A DNA stretch of 64,000 bases from Nymphalis io. Lineage: Eukaryota > Arthropoda > Insecta > Lepidoptera > Nymphalidae. Positions 60,007 to 64,000 of this stretch are shown in pieces. The notes under the pieces were generated by a model. The model was not told where the DNA came from. It ran no database searches and saw nothing but the letters and a program-made list of their open reading frames with translations. The DNA lies in NCBI RefSeq assembly GCF_905147045.1, contig NC_065893.1:4030001-4094000 (forward strand), in the 5' to 3' direction. The position numbers were made by a program, and so were the translations under genes. Each line of letters begins with the position of its first letter. Within the stretch, counting starts at the first letter, position 1.

Positions 60007-61770
60007 AGTCCCACTGTTATTTTAGGCGTAAAACAAGGTTTATTGAATCGATCATAAATATTACATATAAATTGTTGACTGTGGATAATACAAACGTAAA
60101 AATAATTCTAAGTAGATAATTTATTTTATTTATAATTGAAGTCAGAATTTTTTGTAGGGGGGGTGGAATATTTGGGGGATGTACATCACAGTAAACGTTA
60201 TTTATACTGATAACGTAATACATTTAAATAGTGAATTGTAAATAAAAATGTTGATAAAATGTCTTTAATATAATCTGTGAAATTTTTTTATGATATTAAT
60301 ATTGATGTGCAAACAACTTAGCGCTCGAAAGACGGTTGGGACTAACTGAAAATTCGAACGTCAGACGAGTAAACGTAAGATTTCGAGCGTCAAATGATGG
60401 CAACGTAAGCTTTCATATTTATACAACAATTCTCGTGAGTATCTTGGCACTCACACCATTTTGTATTTTGTCTATTTATTAGACAATTAAGTTATTTTAA
60501 TTAAGTTTAATTTATTAGTTGTTTAAAAAAAATGCCATATATAATTATGGAAACTAAGGGGATAATTAATTATTTATTTAGTTTACATAATTGATTTGAT
60601 TCGATGGATGGTTTTTTAATGTAGTATTTATTATTATGAATTTCGAATTGAAAAAGTCACTTCAAAGAGTAATCGGTACCTAATAGTGTTAGTTTTAGTA
60701 TAATGAAAACATAAATACATTATGTAACACTTATATTTCTGAAACCTCAAACTAAAAAAAAAAAAATTTTGTTATAATTTTTCGAGCCTGCAACATTAAA
60801 TGTGTTTATTTGATCAATTATAAACCTTAGTTAAATATAAGTAAGAACAACACACAGTAGTAATAGTAGTGAGTAGTAATTTTTTCATTAAACTTTTCTT
60901 TATTTCAACTTCAATATTTGTTCGTTATATGTAGGTATGACATATTTAAGTTGAAAGAATTATTTTAAATAAGGACTTGAACAAATATATACAAGCAATT
61001 TAAATTATTTACCTACTTTATAAATTTAATGATTTATGACTGCATTGAGTGATGGTAGGAATCAGCAACAGCTCTGGATAGGAGCGAGAGGAACGATCTC
61101 TCTAGGCGCCAAGTGGTACTGTGCGCAAAAATGTCAAAAACTATTTCCAGGGGTACATAAGCGTTGTTTGATTTTTGTTAATATAGTAATTATTATTTGA
61201 ATACCATTAACTGATATGCATTTTATGTGAAGTGAAAGCGTTGACCATAGGGCGCTGAAAAACAATCTCGCTGATTCTCAAGGACCAGGACCGGCACTGC
61301 CTGGCAGGAATATCAGAAGCATTTCCATTTTTCATTTGAATCGAAATTCTCGAAATCGAAAGTCTACAAATAAACTAACCTTTTTATGGATTTAGGCGCG
61401 GTGTCCGGTGAAGAAAGGACAGTTCATTATTCACTGATTTTCTCTTGAGCTAATTTTATTTTATTTATTTTTTTCCTCTTCTGACTTGTATCTACGATAT
61501 TTAGGCGCAAAATAATCTGCCAATGTCACGTAATAAATTATTTACCATTTTATTTTCATTCGTAGACAGAAATTTACATTTTCATTATTTTGTCAAAGTC
61601 AAAATAATGTCAATAGAACAGTCTGTAATCTGTCAAAGTGTGACAACAAACAAAATAGTTTATAGCCTATATTTTATGGGTTATGTTCTCTACGAAGTGC
61701 GCATTATAATTATAGCAGCCATCGGATTCTATTTTATTTGTTACAGTGAATTTTTGACTTAAATAATTCC

Positions 61771-62564
61771 ATGTCTGGAATGATAACTCGAGCAAGAGCC
61801 TTCTCGACGCGAGCGTTGAAGGTAGTCAATAATGCTGCTAAGCAACAGTTTGTTGTGACTTTACAAAGCGGTAAAAGTTGACAATTATTTCGTCATTACA
61901 TAAAATTTTGATTATATATTTAAAATCGTGTAATAATTTACAGCAGAAGCAACGGTTAGTTATGATAAAAAAGACGGTCAAATAACATTTATCCACACAA
62001 ATGTGCCCAAAGAATTCCAAGGAAAAGGCGTTGGAAAACTATTAGCTCAGGTGTGTTTTATGTTAAATGATAAATATGATTAATTAAAACATTTTGATTA
62101 TGAAATACTCAATAAATTTCCTATGGATTCGATTTCTTCTGATGTTTTTTTTTTTGTAAATTTTATATTTCAAGTTAAAACTTTTTACAATAACTTATAT
62201 AATCTATATAAATTGGTCATAAAATACCCATAAGCACAAAAAATAAATGAAACGTAATTAATTTGTAACATACTTTTCAAACAAAACATATACAGTGAAA
62301 GGGATGTATTTACTATCCACTTATAAAGTGTGTCATAGGTCTACTATAGCAGAATAGGTAATTATATGTAGCATATAATTACCTATTCTGTTTTCATGCA
62401 TATAAAATATTAAATTTTGATAATTTATTTGTCAACAGCATGTTTTTAGCTATGCATTGGACAACACCTTGAATGTAATATGCAAATGTCACTTTCTTGC
62501 TAAGTTTTATGAAGATAACTTAGACAAATTCACAAACCTTCAAGTAAAACTAGATTTAGATTAA
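61771..62564 (+). CDS. NATD1: NATD1-like GNAT-fold N-acetyltransferase domain protein
   Basis: Three exons, 61771-61870, 61944-62050 and 62439-62564, all GT-AG, give 110 residues. The core (about residues 27-105) follows the small YjdJ/NATD1 subgroup of the GNAT superfamily: FVVTLQ strand, a TFIHTNVP strand, then the acetyl-CoA pyrophosphate-binding loop QGKGVGK (59-65), matching Q/RxxGxG/A, and a C-terminal CKCHFLAKFYEDN segment. The substrate is unknown in this family. Residues 1-34 are Arg-rich, lack acidic residues and contain RAF-S, an R-3-type cleavage motif, so mitochondrial import is likely (inference). Intron 1 ends in CAGCAG, a tandem acceptor that can add or drop one Ala. Its stop codon lies 4 bases before the TTC21B start. 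The first ATG has a poor context (T at -3, T at +4). Confidence 0.9.
62350..62390. repeat. Perfect palindrome, 19-bp arms, 3-base spacer, in NATD1 intron 2
   Basis: Arms 62350-62368 (CAGAATAGGTAATTATATG) and 62372-62390 are exact reverse complements around TAG. Confidence 0.97.
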
Positions 62565-62568
62565 TACA

Positions 62569-64000
62569 ATGGATGTAATGTGGTATAGATGTAACATACA
62601 TTATTATTTACGTGAAAAATGTTATGGAAAAGCTAAAAAAATTGCCAGGGAAGCTTCATTGCAATATGGTGATAATACAGAATTTTTATTTTATCATGGA
62701 TTATCTAATATTTTGGAAGGACAAGTACAACAGGGTATAAATGAGTTAACACCATTACAATCAAATAAAGATTTACAGTTTGCCATTGTAATGGCCCTTA
62801 TTTACAGTTACAAAATGCTCAATAGTTCCGATAGAGATGATTTGTATAACCTAGAATCTAAATTGAAAGAAGAACGAAAATTAGCAAGTGGTCCATCATT
62901 CTATTACGCAGGTTTATTTTTATCACTCGCTGAGAAACATGAAAAGGCATCTGAATATATAAATAAATCACTAAGAAAAGATGCTAATAACTTGGAAACA
63001 ATAATTTTAAAAGGTTGGAATGATATGTACCTAAATATTGGAGACATTCAAACTTCGATTTCAGACTGCCTAGAGTTAGCAGTACAAAAAAGTGATAAGA
63101 GTGTTGAAGCTCCTTTAGGTTTGGCAAAATTTAAATATTTTACAAGAGATTATGATGCATCTAATCTATTGCTAGACAAACTTATAGTTAACAATCCTGG
63201 CCAAGTGGTACCAATAATTGAAAAATTAAAAAACGAATTTGCCGCTCAGAAATGGGATGCGGTATATGATGCTCTGGAGAGAGTTCTATCTTTAGAACCT
63301 GCTAATATTGAAGCATTAAAAATAAAAATATTTCTTGCACTCTGCAAAAATTCAGACTATATTGAGGCAGTTGACCAGCTAAACAAATTCTTTACTCTCC
63401 TAGAGAATGAAGAACCCAATAATGGCTTTCAATTTTACAATACAGCACAGATATTTTCTAGAGTCTGTGGAAGATCTAGTACAGTACTTTCTCAAGTATA
63501 CCGATTTGCTCAATGTGCTTCAGAAATGTATTCAAACAATGTTGATTACTTAAGTGAAATTGGCTATCAATGTATTCTACAAGGTAAATATAAGGATTCC
63601 TTAAATTTTTTTAAAGCAGCTAGTAAAATTGATAGCAATTCTATAGCTGCTTTATGTGGATTAACAATATGTCAAATGTTTGAAAATGGTCCAACTGACC
63701 AAATTGCTCAACAAATTGAGCTTTTGTATGAAATGCAAGGGATGCAAAAGTTTCCGATTTTATATTTGCTATCAGCACAATTAAATGTTAAGAATCCGAA
63801 TGCTGTTAACTTTTTAAATAAAGCAATAGATGCTCAAATGACACTGGCTGATAGCTATCCATATGGTTTAATGTACATAAAAAATCTCGATCCAGATTTT
63901 CTTTTAGAGGCTTATAAAGAATACAAGAAACATTTACCTAAAAAACCTTTCGTCATAGTTGGCTATTTACTTTATTCTCAAGAAGGAAACAATGCCTTAG
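62569..64000 (+). CDS. TTC21B: Tetratricopeptide repeat protein 21B (IFT139), 5' part, runs off the window
   Basis: One uninterrupted frame of 477 codons to the window end, no intron so far. Starts MDVMWYRCNIHYYLREKCYG, which lines up with the vertebrate TTC21A/B N-terminus from its first Met, so the start is secure; context is good (A at -3, G at +4). TPR-like helix pairs recur throughout: FYHGLSNILEGQVQQGINEL (about 40-59), SFYYAGLFLSLAEKHEKASE (about 107-126), an LAKFKYFTRDYDASNLLLDKL helix region near 185-205, and YLSEIGYQCILQGKYKDSLN (about 325-344). IFT139 is a peripheral subunit of IFT complex A, which drives retrograde transport in cilia and cargo entry; in insects cilia are mainly in sensory neurons. 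About one third of the roughly 1300-residue family length is present. It begins 4 bases after the NATD1 stop codon. Confidence 0.95.
   Translation, partial: MDVMWYRCNIHYYLREKCYGKAKKIAREASLQYGDNTEFLFYHGLSNILEGQVQQGINELTPLQSNKDLQFAIVMALIYSYKMLNSSDRDDLYNLESKLKEERKLASGPSFYYAGLFLSLAEKHEKASEYINKSLRKDANNLETIILKGWNDMYLNIGDIQTSISDCLELAVQKSDKSVEAPLGLAKFKYFTRDYDASNLLLDKLIVNNPGQVVPIIEKLKNEFAAQKWDAVYDALERVLSLEPANIEALKIKIFLALCKNSDYIEAVDQLNKFFTLLENEEPNNGFQFYNTAQIFSRVCGRSSTVLSQVYRFAQCASEMYSNNVDYLSEIGYQCILQGKYKDSLNFFKAASKIDSNSIAALCGLTICQMFENGPTDQIAQQIELLYEMQGMQKFPILYLLSAQLNVKNPNAVNFLNKAIDAQMTLADSYPYGLMYIKNLDPDFLLEAYKEYKKHLPKKPFVIVGYLLYSQEGNNAL

Larger units (their letters stand above)
58787..61770. other. Intergenic stretch between the 58685 exon and NATD1
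   Basis: Holds a GC-rich island (59380-59500), a SINE A 3' fragment (59653-59690), an old SINE B copy (59783-60006), tandem imperfect repeats (60348-60413) and, presumably, the NATD1 promoter. No further gene recognised. Confidence 0.6.

Noticed and set aside
61523..61762. 79-residue plus-strand ORF just before NATD1
   Set aside because: AT-driven, hydrophobic, no motif; likely NATD1 promoter or 5' UTR sequence.
1..64000. CRISPR array, prophage or bacterial operon
   Set aside because: No regular spaced repeats or prokaryotic gene layout; introns and SINEs show an animal nuclear genome.

Overview
This is an AT-rich animal nuclear window with long introns, GT-AG splicing and many short retroposons. 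The SINE families (one tRNA-derived, one poly-A tailed) and the encoded proteins point to a lepidopteran, most likely a butterfly; that assignment is inference from remembered repeat types, not from a search. Nothing bacterial, viral or CRISPR-like was seen.

The left two thirds (6105-40227) is one large minus-strand gene. I rebuilt 15 coding exons by reading splice sites and checking that all 14 junctions keep one open frame. It starts at 40227 with an upstream in-frame stop, has an 18.7 kb first intron, and still continues at its 3' end (802 codons so far, no stop). The product is serine-rich and mostly disordered, with two F-G-F-R motifs near the N-terminus, an acidic SLASDDLMMD motif and a leucine-rich helix at the end reached here. 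This layout best resembles the CCSER (coiled-coil serine-rich) family of microtubule-associated proteins; the family name is tentative. A further minus-strand start exon at 58685-58786 encodes a near-ideal N-myristoylation signal (MGQCVSRD) and ends in the phase that fits exon 2 of the same gene. It may be an alternative first exon giving a membrane-anchored isoform, or the start of a separate gene.

The right end holds two plus-strand genes packed head to tail: a three-exon NATD1-like small GNAT acetyltransferase (61771-62564) and, only 4 bases after its stop codon, the start of TTC21B/IFT139, the TPR subunit of intraflagellar transport complex A (62569 to beyond 64000). So small a gap in an animal genome suggests a dicistronic message or a TTC21B promoter inside NATD1.

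The rest is intronic or intergenic DNA holding SINE copies of all ages (including a nested insertion and one with a clear target-site duplication), LINE-3'-end-like repeats, a small inverted-repeat element, an (AT)34 microsatellite, three near-spacerless perfect palindromes of 19-21 bp arms, and a few GC-rich islands that may be promoters or unrecognised exons.
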